DNA of 64,000 nucleotides from Theobroma cacao (taxonomy: Eukaryota > Streptophyta > Magnoliopsida > Malvales > Malvaceae): contig NC_030854.1 of assembly GCF_000208745.1 (NCBI RefSeq), positions 37,331,355 to 37,395,354 on the forward strand. Reading direction: 5' to 3'. A model generated the notes under the pieces. The model was not told the origin of the DNA. It searched no databases and worked only from the letters and a program-made list of their open reading frames with translations. The translations under genes and the position numbers were made by a program. Positions 51,701-63,974 of the stretch are shown in pieces (position 1 is the first letter of the stretch; the number at the start of each line of letters is the position of its first letter).

Positions 51701-52127
51701 AATACAAGAAAGAAACTTCCTTCGAATTCCCTTCATTTTCTTCAATAGAAAGCTCATCAAAGGAATTAGAAATAGCATTGGTATTAAAACAAGCTAATCT
51801 CAGTCTGCTCCATTTCCTATTAAAATACTGCAAAATTTCGAAAAATAAGAGCAGAAAATGAGATATAATAAGAAAAAAAGAAATGGGTTATAACAGAAGT
51901 CAATGAATAACTAATTAAAAAGAAAAAAAAATAAGAAGCATTACCTTTTGGAAGTTTTGGGAGTGGTTAAAAGAGATTTGGTGGGGTTTGAGTTTAAGGG
52001 AAGGGAAGTGGTAAAAGAAGGAATAAGTAGAGGTACCATGAAGAGAAAGTTGGTTAAGAAACATGGGATTATTGTTGGGTTTTTGAGTATTGGATTGAGC
52101 ATCAACTTTGCAAAGAGTTTCTGCCAA
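48729..52127 (-). CDS. Pentatricopeptide repeat protein, PLS class with E and DYW domains
   Basis: Two minus-strand exons, 52127-51945 and 51827-48729, with a 117-nt intron, encode 1,093 residues. The long exon has no plausible ATG at its head; the short upstream exon supplies [12 protein letters not shown] and joins in phase 0, so the start lies there. About 20 or more P, L and S repeats (for example [25 protein letters not shown]) follow from about residue 115. The E/E+ region contains [10 protein letters not shown], and the C-terminal DYW deaminase carries [10 protein letters not shown] (zinc His and catalytic Glu), CNDC and the final CSCRDYW. Such proteins bind organelle RNA one base per repeat and convert C to U. 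The Ser-, Phe- and His-rich N-terminus suits an organelle presequence. It resembles Arabidopsis At4g13650 in size. The edited site is unknown. Confidence 0.94.
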
Positions 52128-53226
52128 AGGTTTTAAAGATATCAGTGAGATATCATAGAGTTTTGCTAGGTTTATGGATTGCTAGTGGTTTTGCTTTGCT
52201 CTGTCGACTGGCGCCAAAAGCACAAGAATAACTAAAAACGACATGTCGTTATTGCATTGGTAGAGTTAAAAAAAAAAAAAATATTTCATGTTTTTTAAAA
52301 TTTTGTTTTATCATAAAAAATAAAAATAAAATTTATATTTGATGCATAATCAATGTATAATATTTATATAATTACAAAATATTATATCATATTTATAAAA
52401 TTATAATAATTTATTTTTAAAAATTTTAAATTTATTTATTAACAAAATAATAATATTTGATTTACTAATAATATGTACGTATTATACATCGATAGATAAT
52501 ACATTAAATATGAATTCATAAAAATTTAGAGTAAAAAAAAGTATAGGTGAAAATTTAGATAAAGATACAATTGTAATTTAATTCTTAATTTGTTATTTTA
52601 AATTGTGATGCTTGATATAAATTGGGTTTTAAATTTTTGTTATTTAAAGGTTTAATTTTGATAATAACATGTCATAAGATATAATTAGAATTTTTTATTT
52701 ATCTCGCTATGAAAGGTAAATTTTTAATTAGGTAAATTAGAGATGATAATGAGTATTTTTAATCAAGTATATGAAATAAAGCTTGAGACAGACACAAATA
52801 TCAAGTTTAAAATTCGAATAAGGTTTATGGTTTATTATGAATAAACTTGCATTTACTATATACTTCTTTTATTTTCTTATTTTTTAAAAATCTTGTTTGT
52901 TATTTTTATTTCAGTTTAGGTCAAGAAATAGTAAAGTAAAAAAAATTAGAAAGCAAAAAATTAGTAAATAAATGTAAATAAAGTCCTCAAATAATTTGTT
53001 TTCTCTTCAATTATAATTTATAATATTTATTATTTACCATCCGCCGGAATTCCCCGCCTTTACAACGGTCAAAAGGCTTCTTGATATTTACCCTGCTAAA
53101 ACGACCTCGTTTTTTTCTTCTCCTTCGTCTTTAATCCCCAGCAGAAAACCTAGAACGGGAAAAAAAAATTAAATTCGCTAGATCTTCCAAATCAAAACCC
53201 TAGAACCCCCAAATTCCTGACCTAGA
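52128..53226. promoter_or_regulatory. Divergent intergenic region between the PPR and ING genes
   Basis: The two genes point away from each other across 1.1 kb. The middle is very AT-rich (52.26-53.03 kb) and contains a foldback element. The ING-proximal end, from about 53040, is GC-richer (CCGCCGGAATTCC, CCTTTACAACGG) and probably forms the ING core promoter and leader. Confidence 0.5.
52290..52545. repeat. AT-rich foldback (MITE-like) element
   Basis: The segment TTTATATTTGATGCATAATCAATGTATAAT (52330-52360 region) is matched in inverted orientation by ATTATACATCGATAGATAATACATTAAATATGAA (52480-52515 region). Flanking TTTAT/ATAAA tracts extend the pairing. Length is about 250 bp. No coding capacity; target-site duplication is not resolvable in such AT-rich DNA. 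Confidence 0.4.
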
Positions 53227-55299
53227 ATGGCAATCGCAAGAACCGGCGTCTATGTAGACGATTATCTGGAGTGTAAGTGCCAATCTCGAATTGATTAAAT
53301 TTCTCACAAAAAACTTTTATTGTTTTAGGTTTTTTAAAGTTAATTTCGAGCTTGAATTTCATGTCTTAATTTGAAGTTTCAAATTTTTTTTAATTTCCAA
53401 TAGACGCAAGCACATTGCCAGCTGAGCTTCAGAGACTCCTGAATACAATCCGAGAACTCGATGAACGGTCCCAATGTAAGCCTATATGATTTATGGTTTT
53501 TAAAAAATTAGGGTTTTCAATTTGGGGATTTTAATTGAATTTTTTTTTTTGGGAAGCTATGATTAATCATACAAGGCAGCAAACTAAGTATTGTCTAGGA
53601 TTGGCGGCGAAAAGAGGGAATGGAAATAGTTATTTTAATAATAGTCATGAAGATGAGGACACTATTGAGAAAATGAGGAAGGATATAGAGGCAAGTCAAG
53701 AAAATGCATTGAGCTTGTGCACCGAGAAGGTTCTGTTGGCACGACAAGCTTACGATTTGGTGAGTTCCATTGTGTTTGTGATTGACTGTGCATTGCTTTG
53801 TGGTATGTATGATGGTGTAGAAAGCAATGGAATTACTAATCTTGTGCACCTTTTTAACCAGCATATCTGAATTCATGGCCTCATCGGTTACAAAATCAAA
53901 ATAATTATTTCAAAGTCTATCTAAGTGGCTTTTACTCAGTCACTAAAATGTATGACTGGCAAGCACCAGAACTTTGGTTCAAGCTGCAAAAAGGCATAGT
54001 TTCTGGACACTAATTCAATTCATTTGCGACTAACAAGATAGTTTTTATCACTGATAATTTCTCGTGCTTACTTCCCCTCTATAAGACAAATTAGATTTTT
54101 GTTTCTTGTTCATCCACAATTATGGATGCAATGTATTCTAGACCCATTGGTCCGGTTTCTTATATATAATATCTATATATATATAGCTTCACTAGCTACT
54201 GTTGGTTTTTGTGAATTATATTATGATTAAAGCTCACAAAATTCTGATATCTGAAACGTACTTCAGATAGATAGCCATGTAAAACGTCTTGACGAGGATT
54301 TGACCTACTTTGCAGAAGATCTAAAGCAAGGTACAGTAATTGCAATCAAAATTGTTCATCTTTGATGGATAAAATACTGCCTCAGGTGATAAATTTGTCA
54401 CCATGCTTTTTCTTCCTGCAATTTTATCAGAAGGAAAGATACCACCAGATGAGCCTGCCATTCTTCCTCCTTTACCTATTGTTCCTAAGCTTGAGAAACG
54501 CAAGCACTTTTACGGAACACCTCAATCAAAGAGGCTAGAATACAGGGATAGAGATTGGGATCGAGAGCGTGATAGGGACTTTGAACTCATGCCTCCTCCA
54601 GGGAGCCATAAGAAGGACTTTGCTACCCCTCTTGATGTAGAACAGCCTATTGATCCAAATGAACCTACTTATTGTGTCTGCCACCAGGTTCTGCCTTTTT
54701 ATTCATTATTTTGTACATCTAATTATTGTTGTGCATGCTTTCACTGCTTCTTTGATTTAAAAGCTTTGATCCAAAATTGAAGGATTGTTTTATCAATTAT
54801 TTAGGTGTCTTTTGGAGATATGATTGCCTGTGACAATGAAAATGTGAGTCCTGTTCCTCTGCATCTTTCTTTTTTCGTACTGATATGTACTAGCATTTGT
54901 ATTTCTTTGCATATGACTTCTCTATAATTAACTATTAGTTATTAAAGTTTCTTATATTAATCACATCTAAGTGTCACAATAATGAATTATGCAAAAGAAT
55001 TGACAGATAATGTGGGGTTGGAGTAGTATGCATATGTAGCACAAACATGTGCTGCAATACATGATATTTTGATTATGAGCTCCCCTGTTCGCCCCAAAAG
55101 TTTAATTGCTGTTTATTCATCATGATTTGACTCAATGACTGCTTAGAATTTGTTTGGTACTTATTGTCTAACACATTTGTTCCTTCAGTGTCAAGGAGGT
55201 GAATGGTTCCATTATGCATGTGTCGGGCTTACGCCAGAGACAAGATTCAAGGGAAAGTGGTACTGCCCAACCTGTAGAATGCTTCCACAATGTCAATAA
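53227..55299 (+). CDS. ING1: ING1-like PHD finger protein
   Basis: Seven exons join in frame: 53227-53272, 53404-53475, 53557-53759, 54267-54330, 54431-54687, 54805-54843 and 55189-55299, giving 263 residues. Residues 1 to about 110 are the ING N-terminal helical domain ([34 protein letters not shown]). A basic [12 protein letters not shown] linker follows; it is somewhat longer than in Arabidopsis ING1. Residues about 209-257 are a C4HC3 PHD finger starting [20 protein letters not shown] and ending WYCPTCR, with the aromatic Tyr, Met and Trp positions that read H3K4me3. ING proteins tether histone acetyltransferase or deacetylase complexes to active promoters in the nucleus. Splice dinucleotides are canonical and all zinc ligands are present. 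Confidence 0.95.
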
Positions 55300-57780
55300 T
55301 GATACATGTATGTATTGCACTATTTGAGATGTTTCAGTGAATTGTTCATTATGCTGTTTCAGCATCTTTTTCCAGAATTTAGGAAGAAGTATTGTAACTG
55401 TAATTCAATCAATGGAGATAGGTTTTGTTACAGAGCTGTGAGCCATTAAATTTGATGATTCGTGGGAGTAAATGCGGAGAAATTTAACTTGTGATGGATG
55501 GTTTATGATCAGATGTTGCGAGAGCTTGACCATACGTACGAAACAACCAAACGATCTCTTCTCAAGTATACCATCAGGAGTTACGGATATAAATTTGGTA
55601 ATAAACATGGAACATCTGGTTCATTACCTTTAAATGTTCTTACCTAACAGAATAAAGACCTGGACCTGTCTCAACTGCTGAGATTCATGCTGCACTAAAA
55701 CCTGCAACTGACTTTGGGCATGGTACAATCAGATGATTCAATGATCTTTTTATCTGTTTCAATTCTAGGTTCAATGACAGATCATCACTTCCTACTTGTC
55801 TTAAAATTTATACTGCTGTTATTTGATAGACAGAGACTCAAAGGACTCACAGAAAAGGATCAGAATATCTTAAGCCTTGGACTCCACCTTTGCTTTTATG
55901 ATGCCAGTAGGGGGGTCTACATATGGAAAGCGTATATCATCTACGATTATTGCACCATTATATGAATCTCGAAAAGTCACACATTTTATTAATCTTACGA
56001 TAAAAAACTTAATGCATTTATGCTTTACATCGTGAGAATTTTGTATCCGTTTTGATAACACCATCGATATTTGATAAAAAAAATTTAAAAATTTGATACG
56101 ACTACATAACAAAAATAAATCATTAAACAAGCTTATAATTTTCAAAAGATTTAAAATTTGAATTCTTTCCTCAAATATGTAATATCATAAAAAATGTTCA
56201 GGTGGGTTGTGGCCCAAAAGAAGTAATCTTTCTGCCATTACCTCATGAGAGTTTTTGACTCTTAGCAGATGTCTGATACTTTCTATCCTCTTTTGAATCT
56301 GTGAAAGAATCCAGCAATGGGGAGGGCGGGAACTGAAAATTTTTGGGGTCACCGGAAGTACAAGGATCTAAATGACGGCACTACCCTTGGTCCAGGACAA
56401 AAGACAAAACCCCAACTAGAACTAGATTTACGAATGCAAGAAAGGCACAGGATCCAATGACTGCCACTCTTCTTTACTCGACTATGGGGCGCTGTGCTTA
56501 GCTATGAAGCCCATGAGCCATGTTATCTTCAAAATTAAAAAATATGATTATATTATTATTTTAATTTGAAACTCTAAGTTAAATATGATTAAAACTAATG
56601 AAAATTAGAATAATAATAATAGCTTTGCATAGTCCTTTACTTTCATTAAATAAGGGATTTTGTACACATTTTTTTTGTCTTCACAATCATGAGAAATGGG
56701 TTTGTAGTGATTTCTCCTTTTCAATGATTTCTCTTAACAATCTTTTTAATTTTAATTAAAAAAAAGTTTGAAGGGCACTTAAGATAACCTAAAAGAAAAA
56801 GCAATAAGTAGTTGTACCTTTTGCATAATGATTTTCTAAAGCTTTTAATCTACTGTACTTCATAACTACAAGGACCGCTTTTAAGTCTTAACCCAAAAAA
56901 AAAAAGTTATATATATAAGTTTAAAATGTCAATTAAATATTCAAAAACTTTTGAATTAATTAAAATTTTTTAAAAGTTTTTTATTTTTATTGTGTAAAAT
57001 TATATTTTTATTTTAAATTAAAAAAATAATTGAGAATTAATGTAACATCATGGTATAATCATAAACATTTATCATATTTTATGTTAGTATCATATCAATA
57101 TATTATAATATAAAAAATAAAAAATAATATTTTAATTAATGACAATCGATTAACAATTAATCATAAAACTTATTTTATTTAAAATAAAAATAAATAAATT
57201 TGATTAAATACAATAAATATTAAACATTTATTAAAATTTTTTTAAAAAAATTTTATGAAAAAAATGATTGCTTAAAACAATTATGATTAAAATTATGATT
57301 TTAATTCAAATAAAAAGAGAAAAAGGGAAAGAAGAGTGAATGGTAAGTTCGGACAATATCCTTTATGGAATCTGTGTCCGAAAATCGTCAAAGGGTATAA
57401 CAGTCAAATATGACAAAATTTCACGGCGGGGACCCGCCAAGAGGAGGACAGCGGTGGGATTTCGAAGGAAGATTTGAATTTCAACGTAAAAAGGGAATCC
57501 CTTAATCAGACAGCCCTCAAAATACGGAGATATTAATGCGACCAAAAAAAATTCCGAAAAAATCAAATTAAAAGAAAAAAAAAGGAAAAACCCTAAAAAC
57601 CTGAACCCCTCCAACTATCTGCCAACCAAAATACTTTAAACCAAAAAAATTCAATTAAAAAGACCCAAAAAGACTTTTGTTTGATTCTTGGGTTTTTGTC
57701 TTTAGTGGTTGCAAGATTGAGAAAGTTCTTCGAATTTGTTTAAAGATTCAAAATTTTTTGATATTGGTTTATGGTTAGAA
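55300..57780. other. ING 3' UTR and AT-rich spacer up to the SINE-type gene
   Basis: The first several hundred bases probably belong to the ING 3' UTR. From 56.5 to 57.3 kb the sequence is extremely AT-rich and gene-free. From about 57.35 kb the GC content rises (GGCGGGGACCCGCC near 57425) and probably marks the promoter and first leader exon of the next gene. Confidence 0.45.
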
Positions 57781-58638
57781 AGACAAGAGCTTTGCCAGTT
57801 GGAGGAGCAGAGTAAGAAACAAAGAGGTCTTTTGAAAGGTAGGGTTTTTGTTTTTGGGGGGTTTTTTTTTATATCATTTTTAGTTCATTTTTGTGGTTTT
57901 AGAACAAAATCTTAATTACCCTTTTCATAAATTTGGTTTCTTTTTAGTTGTTTTGTCATTTCAGACACAGAGCAAAGTTTGCTGCTCTGTTTTCTTCTTC
58001 TTCTTTTTTTCCTCTTGGATTTGATTTTGAATTATTTTGTTTGGTTTAGATTTGTTAGCATGGTATCTAAATACCCTTTTTGCCAAATATTTTTTTTTAA
58101 AAAAAATATTTTACTAATAGAAAGGGAGAGGCTTTATCAAATTTTGGTTCTTGTTTTGTGGTTTCGCTTTTAAATTTCACTTTTTTATGTGTTCTTTGAT
58201 CTGCATGTTATGTTTCAAGAAAAATCTGAGATTTGGCTGCTTATATGTTGTAATAATGAAAGTTGTTAATTTCCCAGATAAAGAAGGTTTATTTTTGTGT
58301 TAGGTTCATAGGAAAATGAAGGGAAGTAGTGGAAATTGTAACTTTGAACTTTGAAATCTTCTTATTTTCTATATAAACTGGTTTATTTCAACTGGATATT
58401 AAATATTTTGGTTGATTCAATTCTAAGAAATGAGAGTGTAATTTCTGGTTGTGTTGTCTTTTTCTCTGTTTCCTCAGCATTAAATCAGGGTGTTAAGATA
58501 GCTGCTTTCAAATAACAAACCTTTTTATCTGTTTACATGTAATCTTTTCAACTCAATTCTTGGGCTACACCTCTCTTCTTCTTCTTCTTCCTTCTGCTTT
58601 TATCAAAATGGCTTACCTTGTTCTGTGGTTACAGGTAA
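57781..58638 (+). promoter_or_regulatory. 5' leader with a probable leader intron of the ARM-KASH gene
   Basis: AAAG|GTAGGG at 57839 is a fair donor and TGGTTACAG ending at 58634 a good acceptor, four bases ahead of the start codon. The about 796-bp interval is T-rich, as expected for a plant leader intron. The leader exon would end in a purine-rich segment (AGAGGTCTTTTGAAAG). Confidence 0.45.
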
Positions 58639-60581
58639 ATGATGGGTAGAAATCTTAGCCCAATACTGCGGCGAGAATTAGCCAACCTTGACAAAGATGC
58701 TGATAGTCGAAAATCAGCAATGAAAGCACTGAAATCATATGTGAGAGACTTGGATTCCAAGGCAATACCTGTCTTTCTTGCCCAAGTTTCTGAGACCAAA
58801 GAGACCGGCTCTGTGTCTGGTGAATACACAATTTCACTCTATGAGGTTCTTGCTCGTGTCCATGGTGTGAAGATTGTTCCTCAGATTGATAGCATCATGT
58901 CGACTATTATCAAGACATTAGCTTCAAGTGCCGGGTCCTTCCCTCTTCAACAGGCATGTTCAAAGGTGGTACCTGCAATTGCAAGATACGGGATTGATCC
59001 AACCACCCCAGAAGATAAGAAGAGGCATATAATTCATTCACTTTGTAAGCCTCTTACAGAATCTCTTTTGGGTTCCCAAGAAAGCTTGAGTTCAGGGGCT
59101 GCACTTTGTTTGAAGGCCCTTGTGGAATCGGATAACTGGCGGTTTGCTTCTGATGAGATGGTGAACAAGGTTTGTCAGAATGTGGCTGCGGCTTTGGAGG
59201 AGAAGTCCACTCAGACCAATGCACATATGGGCCTGGTTATGGCTTTAGCAAAGCAAAATGCTCTCATTGTCGAAGCATATGCGAGATTGTTAATAAAATC
59301 TGGTTTGAGAATATCAAATGCTGGGCTTGCGGAAGGTAATTCTCAGAAACGATTTTCAGCAATACAAATGATTAATTTCTTGATGAAGTGGTTGGATCCT
59401 AGGAGCATGTTCTCAGAGGTGGAGTTGATTATGGAAGAGATGGAGAAGTGTCAATCTGATCAGATGGCTTATGTTAAGGGGGCTGCTTATGAAGCTTTGC
59501 AAACTGCAAAAAAAATAGCTCAAGAGGAAGGGTCAAAATTGGAGAATAGTTGCGGTTCAGTTACCGGGTCAAACTATGGTAGAAGAGACAACAGCCGTAG
59601 AAGGAACTTAGTCACTAATGGTGATAGATCTCCTGCAACTGCTTCACCTGAATCACAGACGCTTGATTCCTTTATGGAATCTGATTCTTTGATTGAGTCA
59701 CCAGTTTCAATGACTCAGATATCTCGCAACATGGAATATGATCAAAGGAGTGTGAATCGGAAGCTTTGGAGGTATGAAAATGGAGGTGTCGATGTATCTC
59801 TCAAGGATGGTTTGTTCTCTGCAGTGGCTCGGGGAAGTTCCATATGTGATTCACCGTTTGATCATCATGAACTAACCAATCATGGATCAGAGTACACAGA
59901 AGAATTTGCAGGATTCTTGCAGAGAAGTCCTAGAAATAGGCTACCAAGAAGTGCCACTCCCAGTCCTCAGGTAAGATGCTCAAAATTGTCTATTTGAATT
60001 TGGTCCTCTTAATTTTATTATTTTTCTGTTTGTTTAGTTTTGGTTTTGTTGATATTATTACTTTATAAAACTGCATTTTCCCTGTTATGTTTGCACTTCA
60101 GAGGTCACGTTCTCGGATTAATGTAGACAATCTCTTTACAACTCCAAGAAAGCTCATCCGCTCTCTTCAAGATCCCAATGATTTGAACTCGGATTACTCT
60201 GAGAAACAAGCCAGAAGGTTCAGAAGTCCATCCTCAGAGAAATTTGGATGGAGCCCAATGGCAAACCCCAATGGTTTTCGGCGTGGAATGATCTATGAGG
60301 TCAAAGGGAATGGACATTTGTATACTGATGGTGATGAATTCCAAGGTGTCTCTGAATCTGTGTCATCAACTGATGATAGTCCTGCTGACATTGATGTCCA
60401 AGCGTCTTGTGAGGCAGTTTCCAAGAATAAAACTGAAACTCAGGATTTTCAGAATGAGAAAGCTCGCAAGAAGACAGTTTTTAAAATGCTTTTTGGCCTC
60501 TTTTTCATTATACTTGCAGTTCTCACTTCATTTTTGTGGACTGAAGTTCAGGATGAAGGCTTCCAAGTAGTTCCAACTTGA
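58639..60581 (+). CDS. ARM-repeat KASH protein, SINE1/SINE2 type (TORTIFOLIA1-like repeats)
   Basis: Two exons, 58639-59970 and 60102-60581, encode 603 residues (602 from the second of two adjacent ATGs, which gives the family start MGRNLSPILR). Residues about 5-300 form helical ARM/HEAT repeats of the TORTIFOLIA1 class. Residues about 300-560 are a Ser/Arg-rich, probably unstructured linker. Near the C-terminus, VFKMLFGLFFIILAVLTSFL is a single membrane span followed by a short tail ending in VVPT, the plant KASH signature that sits in the perinuclear space and binds SUN proteins. This matches SINE1/SINE2 (At1g54385 and At3g03970 in memory), which link the outer nuclear envelope to actin, notably in guard cells. 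All elements are present. Confidence 0.9.
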
Positions 60582-61243
60582 CTCACTCATTCTGTTGTAT
60601 CAAACTCTTTCAATCCTAGTGAATTAGGAGTAAGGTTAGTGGGAAGAATGTTGGAAATAGGTCATTACAATGCCCTTCTGTAACAATATTTGTTACTCCT
60701 TTTAATGAACAGTAATTAGTTCGCTGTTTAATGAATTTAACAGGAGTAAAGCATTTCTGCTTCTCGTAAGCTTTGGTTTTCCTATATTTATTCATTGCTT
60801 TCGTAGTCTCTCTCCTGTTAATGTGCTTGTCAGCAAGACTTAATCCGTATTCTGGGTGTTGAAGAGTGTTTTACCATCTTCTGAATGATTGGCATTAGCA
60901 ACCGCTGATAATTTTCCATATATCTTAGTAATATTATGGTCTGATGTTGCATTCTCTGTTGAAAATACATCCTATTTATGTTTCCCATAGGGAAATTAGA
61001 GCTACTGTTTTTTCCATTACATGATCAAAAAATGTAAAACATTGCTTTCTTTTTATCTTCATTCTTGAAAACAGTGATGTGGTGCTTCAAATTTAATGTT
61101 CTTCATATTTTAAGAAGAGTTTGAGCAATGAGAAAGTGTTAATGTTAATTATTGCAGTCAACACCCAACGGTAATACCTTTCATTCACAACTTACAAGCA
61201 TGAAAATTTACTTGATGAATGTAAAAGCATGCTTGATGATGGT
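60582..61243. other. Convergent 3' regions of the ARM-KASH and NDF2 genes
   Basis: These two genes converge across 660 bp. The interval should hold both 3' UTRs; no further gene is visible. Confidence 0.5.
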
Positions 61244-62715
61244 TTACATGTTTGGGTTGTGTAAATGCTGGCAACCTCGCCACACTTCTCCTGGACCTAA
61301 GATTATGGGTTTAAGCGTGGCTGACTGACCTACACATATAAAAGCATACTCGCCATAGATTTCATGGCTTGAACCAGGGCTGAACATATACAATTCATCA
61401 AATCCTTCTCTTCCTACCTCAACTGAGTTTCTTCTACCCTGCTCCATAGAAGGAAAGAAAAGAAATCAGTCTCATTGAGACAACCAATTATGACTTCTGA
61501 TGAATGGGATTTAAGAGTAAGTTATTTGGTTAAAGTCTAAAACTAATGTTAAAATGGAGCACATTTGAATTTTGCAAGAAAAAGTACCCTGTCAATGAGT
61601 GTGAAGAATCTAGGTGCACTGGTGTAAATCCTGCTCATTTGCTCCTTTAACTGCTTATACCCCTCCTCTTCACCCTCCATTTCTTCACTTTCTCTCTGCT
61701 TTTTTTCTGCTTCACTAGCATTCTTCTGATTTCTTTGTCCCAATCCACTGCAAAACCTTTTCAGTCCCATTTGACTCCATAGCTGGCCAATATAAGAATC
61801 ATTTTCCAGGTCAAAATCTGGAGGAATTATACCAAAATTTGACAAAAAGGGTGGCATGTTGAGAAAATTTGAGCCTTCTAATCCAAGTGCATATGTTGCA
61901 TCCGGACTGCTAACTGTTAGATGGCTTATAATAGATCCAGTCCATTGTAGTGGTGATGATTTCGAGTTCGAGACTGTAATCTCTGAGCTTAAGACATCTT
62001 CTTGGAGAGTCACAATATGTCTTGTTTCAACCATATTTTCTCTACTTATCAGCTCAACCTGCATTTATCAAGTTCATAGTGAAATCAAGGCTCATTGGAA
62101 ACTACCTTGACTACAACAAATCTTTCAATGTCTTTCTCAACTATTTTAGGCACACCGCCCATATCTGTATCCACAATATCATATGCTTAACCAAATTACT
62201 ACTGAACTGACCTTAATAGAGTTCTTCGAATTGCCTCTGATATCACGAAGAGCCCAAGTACTTGGAGACCATGAAACTTCACTATCACCTTCACAGTTGA
62301 GGGCTAAAGACACCCCTCCTTGTATCACAGCCTCACCTTCATCTCCCTCAGAAACCGATGTGTGCAGTAGCTCAACCGTGCCCCCATGCCACATTGGAGC
62401 CTTGTAAGAAGTGATCAAACCACTTGGAAGCATTAGAGTAGCTGTGCTGCCATTATCCAACCCCATCTTCGCAACACAACTATCACCAATACCTTCAAAA
62501 GTGACCCCATGGCCACTGAATTCTCCCTCTAGGTAGTCCACGTTGATTGGTTGGTAAGGAATCGAAGCCACAGATGCAAGTGGAAATTCTCTCCTGTTAT
62601 TGCTGCGTTGAAGAGATGTAGAGGGAAGGTGAGGGTGATAACATAAATGATGGCTAGTTGGTGTTGGAGAGGAAAAAGGAGTGAAGTTGGGTGAGAAAAG
62701 TGAACTGCAAGCCAT
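61244..62715 (-). CDS. PNSB2: Chloroplast NDH complex subunit PnsB2 (NDF2)
   Basis: Three minus-strand exons, 62715-62212, 62058-61588 and 61438-61244, encode 389 residues. An ATG seven codons upstream (62736) is also in frame; MACSSLFSPNF begins a typical Ser/Pro/His-rich chloroplast transit peptide of about 50 residues. The mature part is the aldose-1-epimerase-like beta fold seen in NDF2: PMWHGGTVELLH, WALRDIRGN, ISRENMVETRHIVTLQE, LQWTGSIISHLTVSSPDATY. The last exon carries GFDELYMFSPGSSHEIYGEY and ends GGCQHLHNPNM-like. No sugar-active residues are expected, since the family is structural in subcomplex B of the NDH-1 complex, which drives cyclic electron flow around photosystem I in thylakoids. 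The exact exon 2/3 junction (AGG|GTAC) is inferred from the paralogue at 63.8 kb. Confidence 0.88.
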
Positions 62716-63779
62716 AGTAATACTTCCTGACTGCAATAATAAGACGCTTTCCTTATCTTTTTTATATGTTAGTTGCAGCTAGCTAGGCTGCTCAGGAGGT
62801 CCATTTGCAGTGGCATCTAGAACCAGAGAGAAAGATCAGGGTGGTCCCTTATCCTTTGCTTTCCATTAGGATAATTCAACTGATATCTTTGGTTGGTTCT
62901 GATTGAAGTCTTGAAAGATATTTCTGTACCCCTTTTTCTTCGGGACGGTACCAGCTTCTCTTACTATTACCAAGTCCTTTGTCAAGTAATCAACCTTATC
63001 TTTTTCAGATGGTAGAAATGGGCTTAGCATATTTAGCTTGATTTCCGTTTTTCTTGGTTCTCAGCTCTCTCAGTGTGCCCCACTCCTGACAAATTCAAAT
63101 TCAAACATTTCATATACTGTTTCTTTTAGCGTCAATGTGTTACAAACTTGAAAAAGGTGACTAGAAGCAAACTATGCTAATTGGAGTCCATTTTGGTTCC
63201 TTCTAAATTTAATGGTTTCATCACTTATATAGCACCTGTACTTCGAAGCAGCTAAGTGCAACTGTACCGGACCATTACATTATTTCCATTAAGGTTTATC
63301 TCTATCTAAATAGTTAATTTGATAAGGTGTACAACGTCAACCCTCATAATTCTAAAATCTCCCTCTTACCTATCCGATATGAGATTTCGTCACATTCTCT
63401 TATCCAAGTTTGTAACACTCACGTTACGGATTAAGCAACCTTATCTACTCTTATTTGTTGGAAAGCTTTGTGTGACATCGAAATCAAGTTCAGGTTGATT
63501 TTGGTATCACTTTATCCTAAAACTATTATCCTCTTTTTAAAAAGTTAATTTTATAAGATATGCAACGTCTACGCACAAACTTGTAACAATTTCATTGCAA
63601 ATGTTGACATCAACCTTTTAACCTTCTATTTTGTTATTGTGAGCCTAAATCGAACTCAATGAGTTGATGAATTGAAATTACATAGACAATAGACGAGACT
63701 AATGATTTGCAAAACCAATTTTTCTATGGAGAAAAAAGAAAACAAAAATGAAAATTTTTTCTGTTAATGGAACATATAA
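62716..63779. other. NDF2 promoter and spacer to its tandem paralogue
   Basis: About 1.06 kb. The part next to 62.72 kb should hold the NDF2 core promoter and leader. Two related direct segments, TAGTTAATTTGATAAGGTGT at 63311 and AAGTTAATTTTATAAGATAT at 63541, each continue with a (T/A)GCAACGTC or ACAACGTC motif, and a CCGATATGAGAT remnant lies at 63378. They look like parts of a degraded retroelement. No gene is seen. Confidence 0.4.
63311..63570. repeat. Pair of degenerate direct repeats, possible retroelement remnant
   Basis: Segments 63311-63338 and 63541-63570 align over about 28 bases with several mismatches, 230 bp apart. Between and after them GTTTGTAACACT and CTTGTAACAAT recur. The same region shares the CCGATRTG motif with 19186. 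No clear LTR ends are found. Confidence 0.35.
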
Positions 63780-63974
63780 TTACAGGTTGTCATGCTCAAT
63801 GACTTGTGCTCCTCTCCAATTTTCTCCAGGTTTCACTACCACTGGCACCATCATTGAAGCCGGACCTGTGCAGATAAAGTATTCCTTCCCATACTTTTCT
63901 GATAAGGAACCAGGGCTGGACAAGTATATATCTTCAAACCCCATTCGTATTACCCTGAAGAAGAGTTCTCTGTC
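63780..63974 (-). CDS. Last exon of a second NDF2/NDF5-family gene (truncated by the window)
   Basis: The exon is 195 nt, exactly the length of the NDF2 last exon, in the same phase and preceded by a good acceptor (TTTTTTCCAG on the minus strand). Its 64 residues align without gaps: [20 protein letters not shown] opposite the GRRNSVEVGREGFDELYMFS of NDF2, and both then read PGS, YG, FIC.G and WRG. About half the positions match. The end reads VIEHDNL rather than HLHNPNM. This suggests a tandem paralogue, plausibly the NDF5-like protein, another NDH accessory factor. The rest lies beyond 64 kb. Confidence 0.75.
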   Translation of the reverse strand, partial: DRELFFRVIRMGFEDIYLSSPGSLSEKYGKEYFICTGPASMMVPVVVKPGENWRGAQVIEHDNL

